Below, piece after piece: positions 6,586 to 16,977 of a stretch of DNA of 64,000 bases. This DNA is from a virus. A program made the translations under genes and the position numbers. A model generated the notes under the pieces. It was not told the DNA's origin. It did not search any database and was given only the letters and a program-made list of their open reading frames with translations. The stretch is taken from the IMG/VR virus record IMGVR_UViG_3300036761_001387, positions 1 through 64,000 of that record, one strand, 5' to 3'. How positions within the stretch are numbered: the first letter of the stretch is position 1; each line of letters starts with the position of its first letter.

Positions 6586-9500
6586 GGGGCGTACGCCGAT
6601 TTCGTCGGCCCCTGCTTGATCAGGGCCATCGCCCGCTTCGTCAGGTCGTCGACCACGTCAGGCTTGTACTCCTCGCGCCACTTCGTCCCGCGGAACTTCT
6701 TCACGAATGCCGGGTACAGTTCCTTCCGCTCGGCGGGCGTAGCGTACTCAAAGGCTTCGACCGCAGCGGCCATCCGGGCCCGCTGGAAGTTCCCGAGATT
6801 CTTGACCTGAGTTGCGGCCTTCTGGATGTCCTTCAGTTCGTGCGGCGGGAGCTTCCCTTCCTTGACGGCGGCGCCGATCTCCTCGCGAATGGTGACGGCG
6901 CGCTCCGTATCGCTTGACTTGATCGCGGCCCGCAGGCGCGACGTCAGGCCGTGGGTGATATCGGCCTGCTTGAGCTGTTCCGTCGTCTTCGCCTCGGTGG
7001 GCGGCACGTTCTCGCGCAGGATCGTCTCCAGCGGCGTGTCCTGCGAGCTGTACGGCCCGCCGAAGAGATTCGGGATCATGGTGTCGGCGAGGACGCGCGT
7101 CGCCGGATGCTCCTCGACCTTCCCCGTCTCCAGCCTTCTGAAGATCGGGTTCGACTGCACGAGCATCGCCTCGGCGATCTTGGATCGGCCGGGCCAGCCC
7201 TTCTCGACGCGCCCGCGAACGATGGATTTCAGGGTCGGCGTCGACCGTCCGGCGCTCGTAAGCGACTGGACGTACGGCTCGGTCCCGAAGAATGCTGCCG
7301 CCATACGCGCCGGTGGCCCGAGGAACGGGTGGGTCCAGCCGTTCAGCGTGTCGAGCATCGACTGCTCGTCGGCCTTCCAGCCGGGCATCCCCTTCATCAT
7401 CCGGTTCTCGATCTGGGAGCGCAGGCCCGTGACGCGCAGCCCGCGGGCGATCAGGGGCGACGTGAACCCGAGGTTGACCCACGCCGTCCGGTCGAGGTTG
7501 TCGCCGTAGATGGCGCGGGCGAGGGCCGTCTGCCGGTGCTCCGGCTTGATGGCGATCTGGAAGAGCCGACTCTCGTCGTCCTCCCAAGGCCACTTGTCGC
7601 GGTAGAGCTTGTTGACGACGGCCCACGTCGCCACGAGTCCCGTCAGGCCGGACATGACCTGCATCGCCCGGTAGCGGTTGAAGGTCTGCTTCGCGAGGCC
7701 CTCGCCTACGGGGAGATGCCCAGCACTCAGCATCCCCGCGATGCCGTTCCAGTTCATCTGGCGGCCCGCCGTGTAGAAGGGCGCCATCCCCGTGCTCTTC
7801 GCCCCTCGCTCGATCCGGCCCTCCGTCTCGAAGACGTAGTTCCCGAGCATCCGGGTGAACTGGAAGCGCTCGTTCGGCGTCATCTCGATCCCGGACTTCT
7901 CGGCGATGTGCTCCCCGATCTTGTCGAGGAGGAGCCGACAGCGAATATCGAGCCCATTCGGACCGAACACGATCGGGGAGAAGTCGATCGGGGAGCGGGC
8001 GTGACCTTTCCCGGCCCTGTCCCTGTGCCACGGAGTCTGAAGGAACGAAACCTTCTCAGCCCCGGTCGTTTCAGCGAGCCTCTTCGAGTACGTCACCGTG
8101 CCAGCGCGGTTCGGGATCTGGCCGTTCTCGACCATCTCCATGTACCGCTCGCTCCACTCCGCCGCCTCCGGCTTGACGGCCATGATGTTCGCGAGTCCCG
8201 CGACGAACTTCGTCATCGCGTTGGCCGACGCGGCCTTCGAGAAGATGTCGGTCCCGACGATCGGGGCGCGCAGAACCATCGTTCCGACGAGGTTCGCCGT
8301 GTGAAAGACCGCGTCGGTCGGGCCGCCCATCTGGAAGGCCGTGATGAAGTGGAGGATCTTCTGGAACTGGGCCTCCTCGACCTTCGGGTCGCCCGTGAGG
8401 ATCGTGCTCAGTTCCTTCGCGAGCCACTTCGGGACCTCGGCTCGGGCCTGCGGGACCCGGATCAGCTTGCCGTCCTTGCTGATCATCATCGCGATGCCGA
8501 TCGGGACGGTCTCGGCCTCGAACGTCTGGCCGCCCCACTTCACGGTCCCCGTGCTGCTCTGGCCCGGGGCGAGCGGCTTCAACAGTCCCTGCGTCTGCAG
8601 CTCGCCGATGAGCCCGCCGCGTCCGTTCAGCCGGATCGAGCGGGCGAGGGAGTTCCGGAGCGCCTCGACACCCGTGTCGTACTGGTCGGACAGGCCGGTC
8701 GCGAAGTTGTTCCCGGGGTTCTTCGGCTTGATCCACGGCGAGCGCTCACCGCGGTAGTCGCGGGGGGCCATCTCCGGAGCCTGCGACAGCGGGAAGTAGG
8801 CGTCCATCGGGCCGAGATGCTTCGAGACGAAGCCCTCGTTCAGCTCGTGCGCGTCGCGCATTGGCGCCTCGAGCAGTCGCTTGTAGATCTCCAGCGCTTT
8901 CTTCACCTCGGGCCGGGCGATGTAGGCCTCGAACTTCTCGTCGTTCGCGAGGACAGCCTCGCCGACGTTGTCGCGCGCCGTCGAGAAGACCTCCTTCAGG
9001 AAGCGCCGGAGCCCCTGCACGCTTTCAGCGATCTGCGCCTTCCGCTCGGCCTCTGTCCCCCTCGTCGCGGACTTCCCCTCGGCGTCGTAGAGCGCCGTAG
9101 ACAGCTCGTCCGGGAGGTCCCTCTCCTCGAATCCGCGTTTCCCGTCGATCGCCGTGATGGCCGTGTCGAACAGGCCGGTCTTGGCCTGCTCGATCAGCTC
9201 TTCCGGGGAGAGCTTGTCGACGTACCCGATCATGTCGGTGTACTTGTCCCGGATCCCGCGAAGCCGGCTCTCGGCCAGAGCCGTGAAGAAGTTCTCGGCG
9301 TCCTTCACGGTGCCCTTCAGCGCCTCGGCGATCTTCGGGACAGCGACCGAGACCATCTTGATGGCCTTCGGCAGGGAGGAGGCGGCCCGGCGTGCCAGTT
9401 CGGCAGCCCTCGCGGAGGCCATTTCGAGCTGGTTCAGGCCGTACCCGCCGAGGATGTCCTTCAGCTCGGCCAGCCGATTCAGCTTGGCCTTCGGCTTGAG

Positions 9501-12500
9501 GGGGTCCCCCTCGACCATGGCCGTGATCCGCTTCCCGAGGGGCGGCTGGGCCATTTCCTCGCCCTTCGTGGCGGGGCCGACGCCCCCCTCCATCCGGACG
9601 GGGGGTGCCGCCACGATCCGGCGGCGGGCGGCAGGCCCGAATTCCGGTTCCCGGGGGGCCGCGGCGGCCTCCGGCGGGGCGATCGGCTCGCGGGCCGGGG
9701 CTGGGGTCTCGGCCGGCGGTCGGGTCTCTACGGGCCTTGCAGCCCGCTCGGCGGCGCGCTCCCGCTCCCACTCCCCGACGTCCCGGACGTCTTCCGGGGG
9801 GGTCTCTTCTGGCCCTACTTCTCCGTACCCGGCACGGGGCTCGGCGGCAAGGGCTGCTGGCCCAGCTTCCGCTTCGGGGCCGGCTCCGCTGGCTCGCTCG
9901 GCTTCGGCGAGTCGGTCTTCCCAGCGGGCTTGGACTTCCCGAACGGCATCACTGGACCGATCCAGATCCGCCCGTAGCTCGGGTGGGATTCCGGTAAGTC
10001 GACTCTCGTACCCATCGGCCCCTCCTTCGACGAGCCCGCCATCATGGGCCCGCTCGTCGAATGGTACATCCATTTTGCCCGTCGCGCGCTCCGCCGCTGC
10101 CACTGCCCGCTGACGGAAGCTCTTGAGGACTTCCCTGTCTTGCCCGGCCCATGTGATCGCGCCGATCCCGTGCTCGTCCGGCACGACAAAGCCGTCCAGC
10201 CCGGCCGCCTCGAACTCGTGCAGGAAGGCCACCGCCTCCTCGGGCGTGGGCTTCTTCTCGAACGGGAAGTAGACCGCGTTCGCCTTGTCCGGCTCCAGAA
10301 TGCGCCCGGACTGCTTGTCCCGCGCCAGCCTGAAGTAGCAGCCGTAGCCGACGCTGGCCTGACCCAGAGCCTTCCCGACCATGGCGGCGAAGCGCTCGAC
10401 GAGCGCCCGAGCCGACGGCTCGATCTCGACAGGCGCACCGCCCGGCCCGGCCGGCATCGAGAGGTAGACGTGCGGGGCTGGGTTCGATTCCCCCTCGTAC
10501 GCGCCGGCGTTGATCTCGACCTTCTCGGGCAGCAGGCCGAGCTTCCGCGCCCAGTCGAGAAGAGGGACGTGCTGCAGCGCCTCGTCCGTGTACTGCGCCT
10601 TGTTCTCAGGCGTCGTCCGCTCCAGATAGGAGCGCGGGGGGACCGCTTCCAGCGTGACGCGCCCGCTCTCCCGGGGCGCGAGGTCGGCGAAGTCCGCGCC
10701 GGCCTCCTCGATCGTGGGCTTCGGGCCCACTTTCCCGCCGGCCTCCCACTTCTTCGTGTTCTTCGTCCACTTCTCGTGCGTCCAGAGCGCGGCCTGAACC
10801 TGATGCGGGCGCCAGTCGTTGCCGAGCTTCTTCGCGATGCGCTCCAGCGTCTTCTCGGCGAAGTCGTACTGGCGCTCGGTCGGCGCGCCCGTCTTGTACC
10901 CGAACTTGTCCATCACGTGGACGTCGACCGTGCTGCCCTGAATGCGGTGCGGGTCGATCTCCACCATGAGGTTCTTGTAGAAGTTGTTCGTCTTCCGGCC
11001 TTCCCAGTTCGCGCCAGCGTCGGCCGCGGCCTGCATCGCCTCGTCCTGCCTGTCCTGCTTGCTGGAATGGATCGGCTCGCCGTTCTTCCACTGGTGGAAG
11101 GCCTGAAGCGCGCGCCGCCAGTTGATCGGGACGGACTCCTGCGGGGACGTGATCGCCATGAAACGGCAGAGGATGCCCGCGTCCTCGACGTCGCCCTGCA
11201 TGATCTTGAGGACGTGCTTGCTGGTCTTCTCGTACCAGAAGCGCCGGGTCTCGGCCGCCTTGGCTTCCTTCGCGAGCTTGTTCTCCCAGACCCTGCGGTC
11301 GAGCAGCGTCTTGAGGTGCTCCGGTGCGCCGTTCAGTTCGCGCGGCCTGCCGCGCCACATATCCTCGTCCCTCTTCTCTCCGACGCCGTAGCCTCCCTCC
11401 GGCTCCGCCACGTGCATGACGGCGGGCTTCTCGCCGTACCGAAGCCCGGCGTCGGGACTCTTGACCGTGAGCCCTTCTGGGATGCCGCGGCCGTTGATCT
11501 TCGCGTCCCGGATCGCGCCTTCCGTCCGGAGGAAGTTCGCGAGGTCGCGGATGTACGCGTCGTACTTCCCCTCCGTTCCGTTGTGGACGAGGAAGACGTT
11601 GTGCGTGCCGTGGTCCGACATCGACTGGACGATGTAGTCACAGATCTTCTCGTACTGCGCGCCTCGGTCGCTGGCGGAGAGCACGAGATCGACCGGAATC
11701 GTCTCGACAGCACGGACGCGGCCGACGATGCTGAGTTGGGGATCGACGTCTCGGCTCGCGTGAACGAGTGTGATGGTTTCGGGGTCGCTGCCGAGCCGTT
11801 CTGCCACTTTCGCCAAGTCGTGATGATCCGCGACCCTCATCCCGAGCCCGATGCGGTTGTCCGTCTCAAGCGCGCGCAGCACGACGGGCTGCTTCACGCG
11901 GAGCGGGAGCATCTCGACGCGGGCCGCGAGCGTGTCGCTGTCCCGACCCGCCTCCGATAGTCGCAGGATCCCGTACGTCTTGTGGTTGATGATGACGTGA
12001 CCCTCGAAAGTCAGGTCCGGGGCCGCCTTCCGAAAGGCCTCGTACGCCACCAGCGTCATCCGATGGTCGGCCGGGCTGGGGGTCGGGTCACCCGTCGGGT
12101 GGTTGTGGGTGATCGCGTAGCCCTCGGCGCGGTGCGCGCGGAGCCAGTCGACGACCTCGGCATGATGCTCGGCGAGCGGCACGTCCGCCGCCATGACCTG
12201 AGTCGGGAGGTTCGACGTGATCGCCCACTCGCCGACGATCTCGCCGTCGCGGATTGCGAGGTAGCGGAGGGTCTCGAAGCGACTGTCGCGGGCTACTTGG
12301 CCGACGGTCGCGAGGTCTTCAATGAAGCCTTCGCCTTGCCGGACCTTGAGCCCGACGAGCGAGACGACACCCTTCTCCTGAAGATCGTCGGCAATTCTGG
12401 TGCCGACGGTTCGGGCTCGTAAGTCGCTCTTAAGTGACTGTCGTCTATCAAGCCGTCCACGCAGTTCTTCGATACCTCGTCTGGCAGCGACAGCGGCCCG

Positions 12501-15500
12501 AAGCAGGACACTCTCTCGGACTGCCGGCGCCAGCTCTGGGTGAGCAGCACCCGGCCTTCCCGAACTCGGGAGGGCTTCCGCTCCGAAGAGGTCGAGCGTT
12601 TTCCTGTCACGGGGCGCCTCTACCCGAGCGGACCCTTCGATTTCGCGTGGATGGCCGCGTTCTGCTGCGGCGAGCGGGGTGCCTTGAACCCTTGGTAGGC
12701 CACCGGGCCCGACGGGGGCTCGAACGAGGGCTCCTTCAACATCGCTGCGTGGTCCGCGGCCATAAGCGCCGGCAGCTTCGGGTTGACCCTCGCGAAGAAC
12801 GCCGCCAGTTTCTTGCCATTCGCCATGATGGGTCTCCTTCGCTTTCCGGGCTGCGGCCAGTACCGCGTCGCCTTCGGAGGTATGGTATGTCGCCGTGCGG
12901 AGATCTTCAAGTCCTTTCGCGACGTCGGCCGCAGAAAGCCCTTCACCCGCCCTTGAGTCGCCGGGGAGGTACCTGATGTCCCCCGTCCCGGCCAGCTCGT
13001 TCTCGGCGCCCCGCATCGCTTCGAGGACCGGGACCTCGGCCTTGCGGGGTAGGTGGTCTTGAACCATCTGGCCGCCGGCGGGCGTGTAGGCCTCGTCCGG
13101 ACCGCGTTTCACGCCCCGCTCCGACATCCGGGCCTGAACGCGATTCGTCGGCGTGAAGGGATCCAGTCGGCCGTTGTAGCGGGAGCGGTCGTAGTCGGCC
13201 ACGACGAGGTGGACACGACCGGATCCGTTCAGGACGGCGATGGCCCGACCGCCGCCCGGGTCTTCGGCGACGATGAGCCGGTACGGTAGCCCGTGATCCG
13301 TCTTCAGCTCCGCCTCGCGAACGCCACTCTTGTCCGGCGCCGAGAGGAGGTGTTGGTTCTTCGCGAACTTGTCGTTCGCTTCCTTGACGAGCGTTGTCCC
13401 GGCTTCGGCCGGAAGCGTCGCGACGACCTTGAACGGCACGGCGTGGTAGTTCGGGTCGGCCTTTGCCTTCGCCTGCTCTTCGCGATGGACGTCGATCTGT
13501 CGGAAGAGCTGTTCTTCCGCTTCGAGACGCGGCTCGATCTCTCCTTCGGCCCAGCCCGCCTCTCTCATTGCCCGCGTGACCCGTTCGTCGTACCGGCCGC
13601 GGGGCTCGGCTACGGTAGGAGGAGCCACGGCCTCGGTGGATTGGACGGGTGGGGTCGTGGCCTGCGGCTCCTCTGGGCGGCGGGCTTCTGGGCGGGCAGC
13701 CGCATTCGGCGGGGCGGCCTCTGCGGGGGTGGGCTCCTGACGGACCGAGGGGATCTCCATCGCCTTCTTCTTGGCGTCCCAGAGAAGCTCCTCGGCGTTC
13801 TTCCTGCTCATCGCGTACTGCTGCCGGAGAGCCTCGGGCGTCACTTCCTCGCCGCCGGCGATGCGCTGGGCGGTCTCGAGGACGCGGCCCTTGTAGCGCC
13901 ACTGCTCGCGGGGTCCGGCGGGGCCGCCTTGCGGCTCCGGGCCCAGCTCGAGCGCCAGCTCGGGCTTGAGCATCGGGAACTCCGCGAGCGGGACGGGCGG
14001 GAACTGCAGCGGGCCTTCGGCGCCGCGCTCGGCGTTCAGCCCGATCGGAATTGTCGGGCCCTGCGCTTCGACGGGACGCGGTGGCGGCGCTGGGCCGAGC
14101 CCCGTGGCGTCGACTCCGGGCGGCAGCTCGTCGGCGAGATCCGGCCGCTGGTTGGCAGCGATGCCGACGGGCTCGGGCGCGAACTCGAAGCCGTCGGGCG
14201 GGGCGAAAGGCTTCGCCGCGGTCTCCACGTCGAGGGGTTCTTCGCCCGGTGGTCTGCCTTCGAACTGCTGGCGCATTCGCCACTGGTCGTAGAGGTGTTT
14301 GTTTGCTTCGTGTACTTTGGCGCCCTTCTCGTGGAGCCCGGGTACGAATGCCATGTAGGCGCTCGCGAGAATCCCTGAAATCGCAACGCCGCGCTCTTCC
14401 GGCGAGAGGGCGTCCCAGTTCTTCGTCAGATCGGTTAGGCCCTGCGCCGCTCCGACAGCCCCCTCGGCTCCGAAGTAACTCGTGATCGCGGCCGAGACAT
14501 AGGGCACGGCTACCGGCGCTGCCGCGGCAACGATCGGAAGCCCGAGCAGGAGCGAGGCGTTCGTCGGCGAGCCAAGCGCGGTGATGAATTCAACCGGCGA
14601 GGCCGCAGCACGACCGATAGTGGTGGCGGCGTCCTTGGGAACGCCGAGCGTTGTCAGGACTCCGGCGACGGCATGGCCCGCCGCGCTCGCGACCGGCTCC
14701 GTGATGGTCTGTTGGTAGGCCTCGTTCCTGCGCCCGATGATCTCCCCGACGCCGCGCACGTTCTTTTCGAGATTTGTCGGGATCGACGTGACGCCCTCGG
14801 TCTGGATCCCTTCCCTTTCTGGCGCAGCCAAGGCCCCGGCCTCATGGAAGCGCCGGACCAGATCCTCGTCTCTCGCAACGAGAGGCTTACCCGGGACGGC
14901 CGGCACCTCCAGCGGCGCACTTTGTGTCGAGGCGATCCCGAACGCGCCGGGGAGAGACTTGATCGCCGTGCCGAGGAGTCCCGGCCGCGAGGCGTTCTCC
15001 GCCTCCTGCTCCTGCTGCAGCTTCGCCAACTCGGCCCTCTTGTCTCTTTGCTCGACGAGCCCACGCGACACGGCCATCAGCGGCTCTGTCGTCACGGGGG
15101 CAATCTGATCTTGGAGCGCCTTCTTCGCCCGCAGTTGCTTCAGAAGGGCCTGCGTCTTCGGATCGAGCGTGCTTTCGGCGGCCGGATCCGGATTCTCGAA
15201 AAGCTGGTCGAGGGCCTTGGCCGAGAGACTGGTCGCCGCGGCATGGGCCTTCCGCCCCTCGATGATCCCGGGCGACGTAGCGAGTGGCGCCGGAGGGGGC
15301 GGCATGGCCTCTCCCACCGGCTCGTCGGTCGGCATCGCACCCTCGACCGTGGCCTCGAATGCATACTTCGGCGCCCTCGGTTTCTCCGGCTCGGCAAAGT
15401 CGAAGCCCGGCGGAGGGGCGAAGGTCTTCTTCTCCGGCTCGGGCGACGTCGGGTCGTTCGTGTCGGCGAAGTCGAAGCCCGGCGGCGGAGCAAACGATTC

Positions 15501-15506
15501 GGGCAC
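6582..15506 (-). CDS. Giant polyvalent internal virion protein with RadC/JAB-like domain
   Basis: 2974 residues from GTG, two bases after the upstream stop. N-terminus: the motif FAPPPGFDFA at residues 5-14 and 29-38, and a variant FAPPDGFEFA at 434-443. A hydrophobic stretch lies around 315-345, Pro/Ala-rich linkers around 450-640 and again 1880-1990. Residues about 1030-1190 match the RadC/JAB (MPN) metal-dependent fold with HNHPTGDPTPSPAD at 1134-1147, giving the H-x-H...D metal site. Residues about 1390-1590 form another conserved helical domain and 2000-2974 a long helical region typical of ejected podovirus proteins. Such multi-domain phage proteins are called polyvalent proteins and are injected with the DNA to counter host defences. 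The role of each domain here is inference. Confidence 0.75.
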   Translation of the reverse strand: MPESFAPPPGFDFADTNDPTSPEPEKKTFAPPPGFDFAEPEKPRAPKYAFEATVEGAMPTDEPVGEAMPPPPAPLATSPGIIEGRKAHAAATSLSAKALDQLFENPDPAAESTLDPKTQALLKQLRAKKALQDQIAPVTTEPLMAVSRGLVEQRDKRAELAKLQQEQEAENASRPGLLGTAIKSLPGAFGIASTQSAPLEVPAVPGKPLVARDEDLVRRFHEAGALAAPEREGIQTEGVTSIPTNLEKNVRGVGEIIGRRNEAYQQTITEPVASAAGHAVAGVLTTLGVPKDAATTIGRAAASPVEFITALGSPTNASLLLGLPIVAAAAPVAVPYVSAAITSYFGAEGAVGAAQGLTDLTKNWDALSPEERGVAISGILASAYMAFVPGLHEKGAKVHEANKHLYDQWRMRQQFEGRPPGEEPLDVETAAKPFAPPDGFEFAPEPVGIAANQRPDLADELPPGVDATGLGPAPPPRPVEAQGPTIPIGLNAERGAEGPLQFPPVPLAEFPMLKPELALELGPEPQGGPAGPREQWRYKGRVLETAQRIAGGEEVTPEALRQQYAMSRKNAEELLWDAKKKAMEIPSVRQEPTPAEAAPPNAAARPEARRPEEPQATTPPVQSTEAVAPPTVAEPRGRYDERVTRAMREAGWAEGEIEPRLEAEEQLFRQIDVHREEQAKAKADPNYHAVPFKVVATLPAEAGTTLVKEANDKFAKNQHLLSAPDKSGVREAELKTDHGLPYRLIVAEDPGGGRAIAVLNGSGRVHLVVADYDRSRYNGRLDPFTPTNRVQARMSERGVKRGPDEAYTPAGGQMVQDHLPRKAEVPVLEAMRGAENELAGTGDIRYLPGDSRAGEGLSAADVAKGLEDLRTATYHTSEGDAVLAAARKAKETHHGEWQETGGVLREGQPEAAGAYGRGPRSDVEGALVRAPVGPGGLPRVQGTPLAAAERGHPREIEGSARVEAPRDRKTLDLFGAEALPSSGRPGAAHPELAPAVRESVLLRAAVAARRGIEELRGRLDRRQSLKSDLRARTVGTRIADDLQEKGVVSLVGLKVRQGEGFIEDLATVGQVARDSRFETLRYLAIRDGEIVGEWAITSNLPTQVMAADVPLAEHHAEVVDWLRAHRAEGYAITHNHPTGDPTPSPADHRMTLVAYEAFRKAAPDLTFEGHVIINHKTYGILRLSEAGRDSDTLAARVEMLPLRVKQPVVLRALETDNRIGLGMRVADHHDLAKVAERLGSDPETITLVHASRDVDPQLSIVGRVRAVETIPVDLVLSASDRGAQYEKICDYIVQSMSDHGTHNVFLVHNGTEGKYDAYIRDLANFLRTEGAIRDAKINGRGIPEGLTVKSPDAGLRYGEKPAVMHVAEPEGGYGVGEKRDEDMWRGRPRELNGAPEHLKTLLDRRVWENKLAKEAKAAETRRFWYEKTSKHVLKIMQGDVEDAGILCRFMAITSPQESVPINWRRALQAFHQWKNGEPIHSSKQDRQDEAMQAAADAGANWEGRKTNNFYKNLMVEIDPHRIQGSTVDVHVMDKFGYKTGAPTERQYDFAEKTLERIAKKLGNDWRPHQVQAALWTHEKWTKNTKKWEAGGKVGPKPTIEEAGADFADLAPRESGRVTLEAVPPRSYLERTTPENKAQYTDEALQHVPLLDWARKLGLLPEKVEINAGAYEGESNPAPHVYLSMPAGPGGAPVEIEPSARALVERFAAMVGKALGQASVGYGCYFRLARDKQSGRILEPDKANAVYFPFEKKPTPEEAVAFLHEFEAAGLDGFVVPDEHGIGAITWAGQDREVLKSFRQRAVAAAERATGKMDVPFDERAHDGGLVEGGADGYESRLTGIPPELRADLDRSSDAVREVQARWEDRLAEAERASGAGPEAEAGPAALAAEPRAGYGEVGPEETPPEDVRDVGEWERERAAERAARPVETRPPAETPAPAREPIAPPEAAAAPREPEFGPAARRRIVAAPPVRMEGGVGPATKGEEMAQPPLGKRITAMVEGDPLKPKAKLNRLAELKDILGGYGLNQLEMASARAAELARRAASSLPKAIKMVSVAVPKIAEALKGTVKDAENFFTALAESRLRGIRDKYTDMIGYVDKLSPEELIEQAKTGLFDTAITAIDGKRGFEERDLPDELSTALYDAEGKSATRGTEAERKAQIAESVQGLRRFLKEVFSTARDNVGEAVLANDEKFEAYIARPEVKKALEIYKRLLEAPMRDAHELNEGFVSKHLGPMDAYFPLSQAPEMAPRDYRGERSPWIKPKNPGNNFATGLSDQYDTGVEALRNSLARSIRLNGRGGLIGELQTQGLLKPLAPGQSSTGTVKWGGQTFEAETVPIGIAMMISKDGKLIRVPQARAEVPKWLAKELSTILTGDPKVEEAQFQKILHFITAFQMGGPTDAVFHTANLVGTMVLRAPIVGTDIFSKAASANAMTKFVAGLANIMAVKPEAAEWSERYMEMVENGQIPNRAGTVTYSKRLAETTGAEKVSFLQTPWHRDRAGKGHARSPIDFSPIVFGPNGLDIRCRLLLDKIGEHIAEKSGIEMTPNERFQFTRMLGNYVFETEGRIERGAKSTGMAPFYTAGRQMNWNGIAGMLSAGHLPVGEGLAKQTFNRYRAMQVMSGLTGLVATWAVVNKLYRDKWPWEDDESRLFQIAIKPEHRQTALARAIYGDNLDRTAWVNLGFTSPLIARGLRVTGLRSQIENRMMKGMPGWKADEQSMLDTLNGWTHPFLGPPARMAAAFFGTEPYVQSLTSAGRSTPTLKSIVRGRVEKGWPGRSKIAEAMLVQSNPIFRRLETGKVEEHPATRVLADTMIPNLFGGPYSSQDTPLETILRENVPPTEAKTTEQLKQADITHGLTSRLRAAIKSSDTERAVTIREEIGAAVKEGKLPPHELKDIQKAATQVKNLGNFQRARMAAAVEAFEYATPAERKELYPAFVKKFRGTKWREEYKPDVVDDLTKRAMALIKQGPTKSAYAP

Positions 15507-15507
15507 G

Positions 15508-16968
15508 CTACTTCACCGACACCCACGTTCCCTTCGTCGCGTCGAATCGCATCGGGGCCATCGCTCCCGTCTTCTTGTCGCGCATCATCGCTACGTCGCC
15601 GTTCTTCGGCGGCTTGCCGGCCGCAAAGTCTTCTTTCGTATAGTTCGCCGTGGGCGGCGGCGCCGCGGGGCCTTCCGGCTGCGGCTTCGGCGCGAACGGT
15701 GCCGGTTTGCCCGCCTGAGTGACGTGAAAGTTGAAATCGCCAACGATCCGGTCCCTGATCTTGGTACGCATCTCGTCCTGCTCTTCGGGCGTCGCCGTCG
15801 AGCCGAGGCCGGATTCCCACTTCTGGTAGGCCCGCTCGGTTTCCGCGACGATCGCGGGGGTGACCTTCTCGTCGAAGCCGGCCTTGGGCTGCGTCTTTTT
15901 CCCGCCGCCCCCCAAGCGCGTGAGCGCCATCTTCCCGGTCGTCGGGTCTTTCATAATGACCGACACGTTGCCGTCGTTGTCTACGATCGGCTGGCCGACC
16001 GCCTGTGGGGTCGTCTCCTTCGCCGGCTGCTTCGGTCTGAACGGCACGTCGGCCGTTTCCGGCACTCCGGCGAACCCGGTATCGGGCATCGGGCCCTGCG
16101 CCGTGTACTCCTGCGTGGCCTTGATGACTTCCTGCCGCTGGGTGACCGGGTTGAAGAAGGTGGCCTCGCCGTTCTCGTTGAGCTGCTCCTTCCCGGGCAC
16201 CATCGCGGCAGCCTTGGCCTTGGCGATCCTCTCCGCCGAGTCCGCGTGGATTCTGGCCGCCTTTTCGCGGTCGCTCTCCGGCCTAAGACCGAGATCGATC
16301 TGCTGGCCGCCACGAGTCATCTGCACCCGGTGCGTCCCGTCCGACCTGACGACGTCGAACGTCTTCCCCATCGGTTCGGTCGACCTCCGGTTGTCTTCGT
16401 ACTCGGCCTGACGGGTCAATTCGTTCCGTTCGGCCAGAAGGTCGCGCATCTTCATCGATTGCTGATACCGCGAGCTGGAATTACTGAAAAGACCGGCGAT
16501 CCCTGACACCAAGCTGCCAGCGGAGCGCTTTTCCTCCGCGATCTCCGCATCGATGCGACTCACGGCGTCCCACGCCGGGCTTCTCGGCCTGTCCGGGGCG
16601 GCAGCCGCGTCTCCGTAGTCGTTCGGACGCTCTGGACTCGAGGCGGGGGGCTTTTCTCCCCTCACACCGGCCGGATCCGGCTCAGGGGCGTTCCCGGCCG
16701 AGGCGATCTTGTCGGGAACCGCTTGGGCAGCGCGCTCCGGCTCGTACCCGGGCTCATACGGGCTCACGTTACCCGAAAAGCCGCGCCGATCCGACGATCC
16801 AGTGCCCTCTCTTGCGAGTTGCTTCTCCAAAGCGACCTTGTAGGGCGATGGCTGCGGGTCCGCGACATCATCCGGCTCGAAAAGCTGGTACGGAGAGCCC
16901 GGATAGTCCTCGTCCATGATCCCGCTGAAGGGACCCTGCATCCTGAAGGAGTTCCCGATCATGGTCAT
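15508..16968 (-). CDS. Virion structural protein, probably internal
   Basis: 486 residues. Low-complexity, Pro/Ala/Lys-rich, with a central coiled coil (EKAARIHADSAERIAKAKAA around 245) and a C-terminal region with HVTQAGKPAPFAPKP. Placed immediately upstream of the giant protein gene and co-directional, it may be its partner in the internal core or ejection apparatus. No sequence family recognised. Confidence 0.55.
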   Translation of the reverse strand: MTMIGNSFRMQGPFSGIMDEDYPGSPYQLFEPDDVADPQPSPYKVALEKQLAREGTGSSDRRGFSGNVSPYEPGYEPERAAQAVPDKIASAGNAPEPDPAGVRGEKPPASSPERPNDYGDAAAAPDRPRSPAWDAVSRIDAEIAEEKRSAGSLVSGIAGLFSNSSSRYQQSMKMRDLLAERNELTRQAEYEDNRRSTEPMGKTFDVVRSDGTHRVQMTRGGQQIDLGLRPESDREKAARIHADSAERIAKAKAAAMVPGKEQLNENGEATFFNPVTQRQEVIKATQEYTAQGPMPDTGFAGVPETADVPFRPKQPAKETTPQAVGQPIVDNDGNVSVIMKDPTTGKMALTRLGGGGKKTQPKAGFDEKVTPAIVAETERAYQKWESGLGSTATPEEQDEMRTKIRDRIVGDFNFHVTQAGKPAPFAPKPQPEGPAAPPPTANYTKEDFAAGKPPKNGDVAMMRDKKTGAMAPMRFDATKGTWVSVK

Positions 16969-16977
16969 AGTCGCCCC

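Noticed and set aside
6951-9977. Long + strand reading frame opposite the giant protein gene
   Set aside because: It is an antisense shadow of a very GC-biased coding strand: Arg/Leu-rich, no domains, no ribosome site, and the - strand frame carries recognisable motifs throughout.
10470-10500. tRNA-like T-arm sequence (GGGTTCGATTCCCC)
   Set aside because: It lies within the coding frame of the giant protein and no acceptor, D or anticodon arm can be folded around it.
6582-15506. Idea that the giant protein is an N4-type virion RNA polymerase, given hairpin leaders elsewhere
   Set aside because: No polymerase motifs were seen in its sequence, and the leader stems have longer loops than the known N4 promoter hairpins.
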